The position numbers were made by a program, and so were the translations under genes. Under the pieces are notes generated by a model. The model was not told the DNA's origin and made no database searches. It saw only the letters and a program-made list of their open reading frames with translations. Below, in pieces: positions 34,723 through 42,747 of a DNA stretch of 64,000 nt; position 1 is the first letter of the stretch; each line of letters begins with the position of its first letter. Where the stretch lies: NCBI GenBank assembly GCA_041441915.1, contig JASDRS010000026.1, positions 1-64,000 of the forward strand. The letters are read 5' to 3'. Source of the stretch: UBA10365 sp041441915 (GTDB taxonomy: Bacteria; Pseudomonadota; Alphaproteobacteria; Rhodobacterales; Rhodobacteraceae).

Positions 34723-34942
34723 TTGCGCCTCAGGTTATTTCGACAAATATAGGCCCTGTCTGCGGCAAAGATAGGGTTATTTTTGAGAGCAATTTAAAGG
34801 ATGTTGACCCCAGTAGAACTCTAGAGAACTATGTTTACACTCGCCGCAACTGAAATAAGGGCAACTGTTTATCTTGTGAGTGGAAAATATACCCTCACAC
34901 TATTGACTGTCTATTACTGTTTAAGACATAGAAAGTGCCAGT

Positions 34943-35019
34943 GGATCCTTAGCTCAGCTGGATAGAGCAGCCGCCTTCTAAGCGGCAGGTCACAGGTTCG
35001 AATCCTGTAGGGTCTACCA
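34943..35019 (+). tRNA. tRNA-Arg (anticodon TCT)
   Basis: A complete cloverleaf with encoded CCA. The acceptor strands are GGATCCT and AGGGTCT, the D-stem GCTC/GAGC, the anticodon stem GCCGC/GCGGC around loop CTTCTAA, and the T-arm ACAGG-TTCGAAT-CCTGT. The first acceptor pair is G-T. It reads AGA and AGG codons. Confidence 0.96.
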
Positions 35020-35031
35020 CTAAGGGATCGT

Positions 35032-35108
35032 GGTTCCATAGCTCAACTGGATAGAGTACCAGACTTCGAATCTGGGTGTTGGGGGTTCGAATCCCTCTGG
35101 GACCACCA
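35032..35108 (+). tRNA. tRNA-Arg (anticodon TCG)
   Basis: A complete cloverleaf with encoded CCA, 12 bp after the first tRNA. Acceptor strands are GGTTCCA and TGGGACC, anticodon stem CCAGA/TCTGG around loop CTTCGAA, T-arm GGGGG-TTCGAAT-CCCTC. It reads CGA codons. Confidence 0.95.
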
Positions 35109-35331
35109 CTTTACCCCTTCAAGCATTTGGTGTCTTGTGGGATATCTTGCGATAATTTTTAAAAATAACAATTCACTCAACATTTAGGGTGATCATTTAC
35201 TGCTTATAAGCGGTTGTTATTAAATAGATTTTATTTCATTTTTCGATAAATTATTGCATTAGAATTTGGCTGCCTTATCTAAGTGAATTACGGATGTTCT
35301 TCTGAGAGAGGCTGTGTTTTGGCACAAGTGA

Positions 35332-35802
35332 CTAAATTAATTTAGTCATGAAAACTGAATTTGAGTCTAGCACATAATCGCCGAATGGTGGGCAAAAATC
35401 AAAACCAGCGTTTTCATAAAGCTGGCGTGCTGCACTGAACGAAGGCTGCGCTCCCGTTTCCAGGCTCAATCTGTCTAGCCCTGCCTCTTTAGCGGCAAAA
35501 ATTAGATGGTCCAGGATCACTTTTGCTAAACCTTGGCCGCGCATTTCATGCAAAATATGCATAGATTTAATCTCGCCCAGATCTGAATTTAAGATTTTGA
35601 AAGCACCGATTCCAACGGCTTGGCCACTTTCACGCAGCACAAAAAAATGAATATGAGGCACATCGAGGGCGCTTCCATCCATCATGTGAATGCTCTCAGG
35701 TGGCGTATCTGCGTGCATGGCTTGGGTATGGCGCGCCATCAATAGGCCAAGATCAGGCCCAAGAGGGCTTTCTCGCCGGACTTTAAGCATCAGTGCGTCC
35801 AT
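35332..35802 (-). CDS. GNAT-family N-acetyltransferase
   Basis: This 156-residue acetyltransferase has the acetyl-CoA-binding motif HEMRGQGLAKVILDHLI (about residues 85-100) and the C-terminal LYENAGFDFCPPFGDY signature. The latter resembles the L-amino-acid/phosphinothricin-like subgroup. It overlaps the NDUFS4-like gene by 13 bp, suggesting coupling. The acceptor substrate is unknown. Confidence 0.85.
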   Translation of the reverse strand: MDALMLKVRRESPLGPDLGLLMARHTQAMHADTPPESIHMMDGSALDVPHIHFFVLRESGQAVGIGAFKILNSDLGEIKSMHILHEMRGQGLAKVILDHLIFAAKEAGLDRLSLETGAQPSFSAARQLYENAGFDFCPPFGDYVLDSNSVFMTKLI

Positions 35803-36101
35803 ACACCACGCCGGTTGGTGGCAAAATTTTCGCCATATCCGCCTTGACGAATAATTTGTTTACGCGTTTTAGCTTCTTGCACTTCGGCATCAATGCCGTT
35901 TTGTTTGGCGTAATCAAGAGCGGCTCTTTTGCTATCAAAACATAGCTTTACTTGCGCTTGCGTGTCAGCTGAGGAGGTCCAGCCCATCACAGGATCAATA
36001 GCGCGCGCGGAGGCTTGCACGAATTCCAACACCCAGCCTTTGGTTTTAGCTGTGCCAGATTGCATGGCGGTTTTGGCAGGTTGGTAGATACGCGCGCGCA
36101 T
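35790..36101 (-). CDS. NDUFS4-like complex I accessory subunit
   Basis: This 103-residue protein matches the ETC complex I conserved-region family, homologous to the mitochondrial 18-kDa NDUFS4 subunit. It shows the ARIYQPAKTAMQSG start and MGWTSSADTQAQVKLCFDSKRAA, typical of alphaproteobacterial members. The C-terminus ends in ENFATNRRGVWTH. The subunit sits on the NADH dehydrogenase arm of complex I. It is an alphaproteobacterial marker. Confidence 0.9.
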   Translation of the reverse strand: MRARIYQPAKTAMQSGTAKTKGWVLEFVQASARAIDPVMGWTSSADTQAQVKLCFDSKRAALDYAKQNGIDAEVQEAKTRKQIIRQGGYGENFATNRRGVWTH

Positions 36102-36446
36102 GGTTTATCCCTATCGATTGGTCAGACTATTATTTTTATCATAATGCAAGCTGAGTGTGGGAGCAATGCAAGTGCACGCGTTTGGGCCATTTTGACTCCT
36201 AGCCTTTATAGGATGCTGTCGATTGAATGTTGGATTTGGGACCAACTGACTGACAAGAGGGCACTGTTTTTCTATTAACCTGCCAAAGCAAAAGCTGATT
36301 TTTATAATATAAAACTATTATGTATTTAAAAATTATCATCTAAAAGTGAAGCTATTTCCAAAACTATTTGTTATTTTGAGATCGACATGAGAGCCGCCCT
36401 TGAACGTGTGCCACATCGCCCCACCTATAAGGTTCAAAGGAACCAT
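36102..36446. other. Divergent intergenic region before uvrB
   Basis: This 345-bp AT-rich region lies between the NDUFS4-like gene and uvrB and presumably holds both promoters. I see no operator palindrome, and in particular no clear LexA site. Confidence 0.5.
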
Positions 36447-38627
36447 ATGCCACATAACAATGTAAACCCACAGGACGCACGCCCCGATGTTCTTACGCGC
36501 CCCAAGCTTGAGGGTGGGAGGCGATTCGCATTAAGTACGCCCTTTGAACCAGCAGGCGATCAGCCTGCCGCGATTGCTGAGCTTATGCGCGGCATTGAAG
36601 CAGGCGATCGCGACCATGTGCTGTTAGGGGCCACGGGCACGGGAAAAACCTTTACCATGGCCAAGCTGATCGAGCAAACCCAGCGCCCCGCTATCATACT
36701 TGCGCCCAATAAAACTTTGGCTGCGCAGCTTTATGGCGAGTTTAAGTTATTTTTCCCGGACAATGCGGTGGAGTATTTCGTGTCCTATTACGATTACTAC
36801 CAACCTGAAGCCTATGTGGCGCGCTCGGACACATTTATTGAAAAAGAAAGCCAAATTAACGAGCAGATCGACCGCATGCGCCACTCGGCTACGCGAGCAT
36901 TGCTGGAACGTGACGATGTAATCATCGTGGCATCGGTGTCGTGCATTTATGGAATCGGCTCGGTTGAAACCTATTCGGCCATGACCCAAGATCTGGTCGT
37001 GGGGCAAGATTATGATCTGCGGTCAATTATTGCTGAGCTTGTCTCGCAGGCCTATAAACGAAATGATCAGGGCTTCCAGCGTGGCTCTTTTCGAGTGCGG
37101 GGTGACAGTTTGGAGGTCTGGCCCGCCCACGTTGACGACCGCGCTTGGCGCTTTTCTTTCTTTGGAGACTTGTTGGAAGCGATCATTGAATTTGACCCCC
37201 TGACGGGCGCTAAGACTGACAGTTTTGATCAGATACGCATCTATGCCAACAGCCACTACGTGACGCCGCGCCCCACAATCAAGCAGGCTATTATAGGTAT
37301 TAAGAAAGAGCTGCGCCAAAGGCTTGATGTGTTTGTGTGCGATGGTAAATTGCTTGAAGCTCAAAGACTCGAACAGCGCACTTCGTTCGATCTCGAAATG
37401 CTGGAAGCCACGGGCATATGCGCTGGGATTGAAAATTATTCACGCTATCTGACGGGCCGCGCCCCAGGCGAACCACCCCCCACCTTGTTTGAGTTTATCC
37501 CCGATAATGCGATTGTTTTCGCCGACGAGTCGCATGTATCGGTGCCGCAAATCAGTGGCATGTATAAGGGCGACTTTCGGCGCAAAGCCACTTTGGCTGA
37601 ACATGGGTTTCGCCTTCCCTCTTGCATGGACAACCGACCTCTTAAATTCGAAGAATGGGACGCAATGCGCCCTCAAACTGTGTTTGTGTCAGCAACGCCA
37701 GCAGGGTGGGAGCTTGAACAAACAGGCGGTATATTTACCGAGCAGGTCATTCGCCCCACCGGTTTAGTTGATCCGATCATCGAAATTCGCCCTATTGAAA
37801 CGCAAGTTGATGACCTTTTGGCCGAAATTCGCGTTGTCGCCCAAAAGGGCCTGCGTGTGTTGGTCACAACCTTGACCAAACGCATGGCTGAAGATCTGAC
37901 CGAGTATTTTCATGAACAGGGAATTCGCATCCGCTATATGCATTCTGACATCGACACGATCGAACGCATTGAAATCCTGCGCGATCTTCGCCTTGGTGCC
38001 TTTGACGTTTTGGTGGGCATCAACCTGTTGCGCGAAGGGCTTGATATTCCTGAATGTGGATTGGTCGCGATTTTAGATGCAGATAAAGAGGGCTTTTTGC
38101 GCTCTGAAACTAGTCTTATTCAAACCATTGGCCGTGCTGCGCGCAATGTGGATGGTCGCGCCATTATGTATGCGGACCGCGTCACCGGTAGTATGGAGCG
38201 CGCCATCGGTGAAACTACCCGACGGCGCGATAAGCAATTGGCCTATAATGTGCTGCATAATATCACGCCGACCACCATTACGAAAAACATCGAAGATGTG
38301 ATGGCGGGCCTGTGGAAGGGTGACACCGATCAGGTTCGCATTACGGCACAGGTTGAAAAGCCGCTCTTTGGCGCCAATCTGGCCATCCACTTGGATGCGC
38401 TGCGCCAAAGCATGCGCAAAGCGGCAGAAAATTTGGAATTCGAAGAAGCCGCACGCCTGCGAGACGAGGTCAAACGTCTTGAAGCTGTTGAACTGGTGAT
38501 CACGAATGACCCTCTGGCCCACCAATCGGTGGTAGACGAGGCCGTCGAGCATGCAGTAAAGTCCGTAGGCCGGTCAACTGGCGGGCGCGCAGGCATGCGT
38601 GGTGGCAAACGCACTAACCATCGCTAG
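36447..38627 (+). CDS. uvrB: Excinuclease ABC subunit B
   Basis: This 726-residue nucleotide-excision repair helicase receives damaged DNA from UvrA and recruits UvrC. The Walker A motif is GATGTGKTFTMA, the beta-hairpin region follows with YYDYYQPEAY, DESHVSVPQI is the DEAD-type box, and the helicase end motif is QTIGRAARN. A C-terminal UVR domain (EEAARLRDEVKRLE) contacts UvrC. The frame extends to 36387; ATG 36447 with AAAGGA five bases ahead is the better start. Confidence 0.97.
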   Translation: MPHNNVNPQDARPDVLTRPKLEGGRRFALSTPFEPAGDQPAAIAELMRGIEAGDRDHVLLGATGTGKTFTMAKLIEQTQRPAIILAPNKTLAAQLYGEFKLFFPDNAVEYFVSYYDYYQPEAYVARSDTFIEKESQINEQIDRMRHSATRALLERDDVIIVASVSCIYGIGSVETYSAMTQDLVVGQDYDLRSIIAELVSQAYKRNDQGFQRGSFRVRGDSLEVWPAHVDDRAWRFSFFGDLLEAIIEFDPLTGAKTDSFDQIRIYANSHYVTPRPTIKQAIIGIKKELRQRLDVFVCDGKLLEAQRLEQRTSFDLEMLEATGICAGIENYSRYLTGRAPGEPPPTLFEFIPDNAIVFADESHVSVPQISGMYKGDFRRKATLAEHGFRLPSCMDNRPLKFEEWDAMRPQTVFVSATPAGWELEQTGGIFTEQVIRPTGLVDPIIEIRPIETQVDDLLAEIRVVAQKGLRVLVTTLTKRMAEDLTEYFHEQGIRIRYMHSDIDTIERIEILRDLRLGAFDVLVGINLLREGLDIPECGLVAILDADKEGFLRSETSLIQTIGRAARNVDGRAIMYADRVTGSMERAIGETTRRRDKQLAYNVLHNITPTTITKNIEDVMAGLWKGDTDQVRITAQVEKPLFGANLAIHLDALRQSMRKAAENLEFEEAARLRDEVKRLEAVELVITNDPLAHQSVVDEAVEHAVKSVGRSTGGRAGMRGGKRTNHR

Positions 38628-38640
38628 TGAAGGGCCTCTG

Positions 38641-38841
38641 ATGAAACCTTTAATAGACCCCAAACACCCCTTTTTTCGTAAGGTGTGGGTGCGCTGGGCG
38701 AGCGTTCTGATACCCTTTATTTGGATTTTTATTGAACTTTCTGGGGGCGGGTGGGGCTGGGCCATTTTGATGGCGGGTTTAGCGGCTTATGCCTTTTGGG
38801 TGCTAATCTGGAACTGGCGTGATCCTAACAACCCCCCATAG
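38641..38841 (+). CDS. Small membrane protein, unknown function
   Basis: A 66-residue protein with two hydrophobic stretches (VLIPFIWIFIEL and the AILMAGLAAYAFWVLIW region) flanked by charged ends. ATG 38641 has AAGGG six bases upstream and begins 13 bp after uvrB, so it is likely co-transcribed. No family is recognised with certainty. Confidence 0.65.
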   Translation: MKPLIDPKHPFFRKVWVRWASVLIPFIWIFIELSGGGWGWAILMAGLAAYAFWVLIWNWRDPNNPP

Positions 38842-39078
38842 CAGGTCACTCGTGCAAGCAGCACGTCCGGTGCGCCCTAGATAGCTTTGGCTATGGGCGT
38901 CTAGCAGTTGCCTTTAAAAATCACTGCTATCGTATCTTGCCTAAGCCATGAATGCATGCCTAGCGTTTGATGGCTCAAGAGCACCGCATGTACCAGAGTG
39001 ACTTTAAAAACACCATAAAGCGCAGATCTTGCTCGCTTTTTTGCCTCAGCAATCTGAAGCGTTTAATACCCTAAGTTC

Positions 39079-40878
39079 TTAATTATCCATCTTTAGCGCC
39101 GAGATGAACGCTTGCTGCGGAATTTCGACCTTGCCGAATTGGCGCATTTTTTTCTTACCTGCTTTTTGCTTGTCCAAAAGCTTGCGCTTGCGCGAGGCGT
39201 CGCCTCCATAGCATTTTGCTGTCACATCTTTGCGCATGGCCGACAGCGTTTCGCGTGCGATCACACGACTGCCGATGGCGGCTTGAATCGGAATCTTAAA
39301 CATATGACGCGGGATCAGGTCTTTTAGCTTTTCAACCATAGCACGGCCACGCATATCGGCGCGGTCGCGGTGCACCATCATGGACAAAGCATCTACCGGC
39401 TCTTCGTTCACTAAAATTGACATTTTGACCAGAAAATCTTCGCGATATTCTGCAATCACATAGTCAAAGCTAGCATAGCCCTTGGTCACAGATTTTAAGC
39501 GGTCATAAAAGTCAAACACCACTTCATTCAGCGGCAGGTCATAAACCACCATCGCGCGGCTGCCAGCATAAGATAGGTCAAGCTGAATGCCGCGACGGTC
39601 TTGGCAAAGTTTTAGCACATCGCCCAGATATTCGTCAGGCACCATGATCGTGGCTTTAATACGTGGCTCTTCTATGTGATCAACCAGCGTTAAATCTGGC
39701 ATATCAGCTGGATTATGCAGATCGGCGACTGTGCTATCCTTCATGAACAAATGATAAACTACCGAAGGCGCAGTGGTGATCAAATCAATATCATATTCAC
39801 GCTCTAAGCGGTCGCGAACGACTTCAAGATGCAAAAGGCCCAAAAAGCCGCAGCGAAAGCCAAAGCCCAAGGCTGCAGAGGTTTCCATTTCAGTTGAAAA
39901 GCTTGCGTCATTGAGCGCCAGTTTTTCAATGGCGTCGCGCAGAGGTTCAAATTCATTGGCATCAACGGGAAACAGCCCACAAAAGACCACAGGCTGCGCT
40001 GGTTTAAAGCCAGGCAGGGGTGTTTCGCAGCCTTTCCGTTCATGCGTTATAGTATCGCCCACGCGCGTGTCACGCACCTGTTTGATCGACGCTGTAAATA
40101 CCCCAATTTCGCCTGGTCCTAAGCTGGAAATTTCAGTCATTCTGGGGGTAAGAACCGCCAAGCGATCAATCCCATAAACCGCATTGGTTTGCATCATTCG
40201 GATGCGGGCACCTTTTTTTATGACGCCGTCCATGACCCGCACCATTACCACAACGCCCAGATAACTGTCATACCAGCTGTCAACGAGCATCGCCTTTAGG
40301 GGCGCATCTGCATCGCCTTTGGGTGCGGGAAGGTGGGTGACAATGGCTTCCAAAACATTAGCAATTCCCAAGCCAGATTTGGCTGAAATTAGCAAAGCTT
40401 CTGATGCATCCAGCCCGATCACATCTTCGATTTGCTGACGTACCCGCTCGGGCTCTGCGGCAGGTAGATCAACTTTGTTTAAAACCGGCACAATTTCATG
40501 GCCAGCGTCAAGTGCATGATAGACATTAGCCAAAGTTTGGGCTTCAACGCCTTGGCTAGCATCAACCACCAAAAGCGAACCTTCCACCGCGCGCATCGAG
40601 CGCGACACTTCATAGGCAAAGTCCACATGTCCAGGCGTGTCGATTAGGTTCAACACATAGGTTTTTCCATCTTTGGCTGGATACTCGATCCGCACCGTAT
40701 TGGCTTTTATTGTGATGCCACGTTCACGCTCGATATCCATGCTGTCGAGCATTTGCTCTTTCATGTCGCGCGTGGCCACCGTGCCCGTCAATTGAATAAG
40801 CCGGTCGGCGAGTGTGGATTTTCCGTGGTCAATATGAGCCACGATAGAGAAATTACGGATCTGATCAAGCTGTGTCAT
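39079..40878 (-). CDS. lepA: Elongation factor 4 (LepA)
   Basis: This 599-residue translational GTPase includes the G1 motif AHIDHGKSTLAD, the switch-I RGITIKANTVR, G3 DTPGHVDF and G4 NKVDLP. The C-terminal domain ends in the conserved KAGKKKMRQFGKVEIPQ region characteristic of LepA. It acts on ribosomes during initiation or back-translocation. The length is standard. It stands alone on the minus strand, with no strong ribosome site before the ATG. Confidence 0.97.
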   Translation of the reverse strand: MTQLDQIRNFSIVAHIDHGKSTLADRLIQLTGTVATRDMKEQMLDSMDIERERGITIKANTVRIEYPAKDGKTYVLNLIDTPGHVDFAYEVSRSMRAVEGSLLVVDASQGVEAQTLANVYHALDAGHEIVPVLNKVDLPAAEPERVRQQIEDVIGLDASEALLISAKSGLGIANVLEAIVTHLPAPKGDADAPLKAMLVDSWYDSYLGVVVMVRVMDGVIKKGARIRMMQTNAVYGIDRLAVLTPRMTEISSLGPGEIGVFTASIKQVRDTRVGDTITHERKGCETPLPGFKPAQPVVFCGLFPVDANEFEPLRDAIEKLALNDASFSTEMETSAALGFGFRCGFLGLLHLEVVRDRLEREYDIDLITTAPSVVYHLFMKDSTVADLHNPADMPDLTLVDHIEEPRIKATIMVPDEYLGDVLKLCQDRRGIQLDLSYAGSRAMVVYDLPLNEVVFDFYDRLKSVTKGYASFDYVIAEYREDFLVKMSILVNEEPVDALSMMVHRDRADMRGRAMVEKLKDLIPRHMFKIPIQAAIGSRVIARETLSAMRKDVTAKCYGGDASRKRKLLDKQKAGKKKMRQFGKVEIPQQAFISALKMDN

Positions 40879-40990
40879 GCTGCGGATATAGCCTGTCCTG
40901 TAAAGGTCGGAAAGGGGGGTAATTTAAATTGTCGCAACCAAAGCTTGGGGCGGAATTTAACCCGCCCAACAGAGGGGGAGCAGTTTGGGA

Positions 40991-41485
40991 TTAGTCGCCC
41001 ATTTTAGTGTGGTCGGCGCCTTCTGGATGGCTTATTCTAATTGGGATGGTGATTGTGACTGAACCTGCATGTTGAAAGTTCAGCGTCAGTTCAAAGCTTT
41101 CGCCTTTTACTAAGGGCCTGTTAAGTCCCATCAACATGACATGATGCCCGCCGCGTTGCAAAGACAGAATTTGTTTAGATGTAATAGTAATAACTCCTGC
41201 CACTTCTTGCATTCTCATCACACCGTCGGCCAAAGCCAAATGCTCGTGAATCTCAACGCGCGCGGCAATGTCCGAAGCAACCGACAAAAGCTGATCATCC
41301 TTTGACGTGTGGTTGATGATCTGCATAAAGATAGCACCTGACTGTGCAGTTGAGCTGGCAGCAATCGCATAGGAATTGATGACTTTCATACCCCCATGGG
41401 TAGTGGCGACTGCCCCATTCAGGGTTGCAATCAAAAGAGTAAAGACTGAGGCTAGGGCCATGACGGATGATTTGGTAAAAGACAT
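40991..41485 (-). CDS. PCu(A)C copper chaperone
   Basis: This 164-residue periplasmic protein has an N-terminal signal peptide (about residues 1-28). The copper-binding residues His80, Met92, His115 and Met117 follow the H(M)X10MX21HXM pattern. Such proteins deliver Cu(I) to the CuA or CuB site of cytochrome c oxidase. No ScoI-like partner gene is adjacent here. Confidence 0.88.
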   Translation of the reverse strand: MSFTKSSVMALASVFTLLIATLNGAVATTHGGMKVINSYAIAASSTAQSGAIFMQIINHTSKDDQLLSVASDIAARVEIHEHLALADGVMRMQEVAGVITITSKQILSLQRGGHHVMLMGLNRPLVKGESFELTLNFQHAGSVTITIPIRISHPEGADHTKMGD

Positions 41486-41507
41486 ATTGTTCCTTTGATA
41501 ATATTTT

Positions 41508-41861
41508 TCAAGAAGACTTAAATATATTTAAAGACGGCCCGCGCGCATCTCCTAAAGTTGGATGGCGTGGAAAGGTGCGTCCCGCACCCTCTAGTGGGAT
41601 TATTAGTGCCAAAGTCAGCGAATGTGTTAAGATTAGTACCACAAAATTGAACAAGGCTATAAAACTGGCCACACTATCCACAAAGAGTAACAGTATGTTT
41701 TGGAGCTTTGTAATGCTGGGGGGAAGTTTTGTGACGGTTTCCTGCCCGTTGAACCTGGCGCTTGCATAGCCCGCGGTAAAGAATTGCACCCGCGCGACCG
41801 AGTTTGTAAAAGCAATTGCCATCAGCATGATTGTGAAGAAGGCGGTGCCTAATATTAGCAT
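41508..41861 (-). CDS. Hypothetical small membrane protein
   Basis: A 117-residue frame with two hydrophobic segments (about residues 1-20 and 55-90) and a proline- and glycine-containing tail. It lies 22 bp upstream of the PCu(A)C gene. There is no strong ribosome site and I do not recognise a family. It could be a poorly conserved membrane protein or a chance frame. Confidence 0.35.
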   Translation of the reverse strand: MLILGTAFFTIMLMAIAFTNSVARVQFFTAGYASARFNGQETVTKLPPSITKLQNILLLFVDSVASFIALFNFVVLILTHSLTLALIIPLEGAGRTFPRHPTLGDARGPSLNIFKSS

Positions 41862-41897
41862 GCCGCTTTGTATAAAATTATTGAGAGGTATTCAAAC

Positions 41898-41919
41898 AAA
41901 AACCCCCGCCTAAGCGGAG
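41898..41919 (-). terminator. Terminator of rpmB
   Basis: On the minus strand CTCCGC and GCGGGG form a 6-bp stem (one G-T pair) around TTAG, followed by a GTTTTTG tail. It starts 25 bp after the rpmB stop. Confidence 0.75.
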
Positions 41920-41943
41920 CCCACCGTCGTAGAAAAACCTTAC

Positions 41944-42228
41944 TTATTGGGCTAAGGATTTTGCCAAATCTTTTTTTATTTTCAGAGCTTTATCTGACAA
42001 TTCAACGTCTTTTGCTTTTGCCAAAAAGGCATCAAGCCCACCACGATGATCGACTGTGCGCAAGGCATGGGCTGAAATGCGCAGTTTGAAAGATTGTCCC
42101 AATTGATCTGAGATCAAGGTCACATCATTCAAATTCGGCAAAAAACGCCGACGAGATCTGTTGTTGGCGTGGCTGACAGTATTGCCAGACATTGGGCCTT
42201 TACCGCTGAGTTCGCAGACGCGCGACAT
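41944..42228 (-). CDS. rpmB: 50S ribosomal protein L28
   Basis: A 94-residue L28 with the MSRVCELSGKGPMSGN start and SHANNRSRRRFLPNL core seen in alphaproteobacteria. The frame extends 20 codons upstream, but ATG 42228 has AAGGAT at proper distance and matches the family start. A terminator follows, so it is a single-gene unit. Confidence 0.96.
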   Translation of the reverse strand: MSRVCELSGKGPMSGNTVSHANNRSRRRFLPNLNDVTLISDQLGQSFKLRISAHALRTVDHRGGLDAFLAKAKDVELSDKALKIKKDLAKSLAQ

Positions 42229-42747
42229 TGTCGTGATCCTTGTTTTAAATACAAAGCCGACCCAAACAGGGCAGCGGCCAAATTCCATCTGGGGGGAATA
42301 GGACCAATTTTAAGCCGCGTCAAGCGATTCACAATCAAATTCACTGGATTTCCATCGCTGCGCTCAAAATATTGGCTCTTGGCTTCTTAAGTTGCATTAG
42401 GCACAGCATAAACAACCCCTTGTTCATGCTGGAAAAATTATTGTACCTATGTATGGCTATTTCTCGAATTCTGTCTGTTGGATTTCTTAATCTGAGTGCT
42501 CAAAGTGGTTAGTTTGACGCACGTGCACTTTTGGATGGGGTCTAAGATGGCGTCGGGTGATGCTATTATGTTTAAGGGCGAATATAGGCGTGCAAATAGG
42601 GGGTGGTTTGCCCCAGGATATGACTGAAAAATAGGTGTTATTCTTTATCCTGATCTTTGGGTTGACCTAAAAAGGATAGTTTGGGTGTGGTGGAAATTAC
42701 CATTGATATCATTTATGGTGCCGTAAAACACCGACAACGAAAGGCAT
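42229..42747. other. Intergenic region rpmB-hrpB
   Basis: This 519-bp divergent region presumably holds both promoters. No RNA gene, repeat or protein frame was recognised in it. Confidence 0.5.

Noticed and set aside
34943..35331. tRNA-Arg pair as a phage or island attachment site
   Set aside because: No integrase gene and no direct repeat of a tRNA 3' end were found in the window.
38868..38912. Imperfect hairpin between the small membrane gene and lepA
   Set aside because: Bulged stem with no T-run on either strand; not enough for a terminator call.
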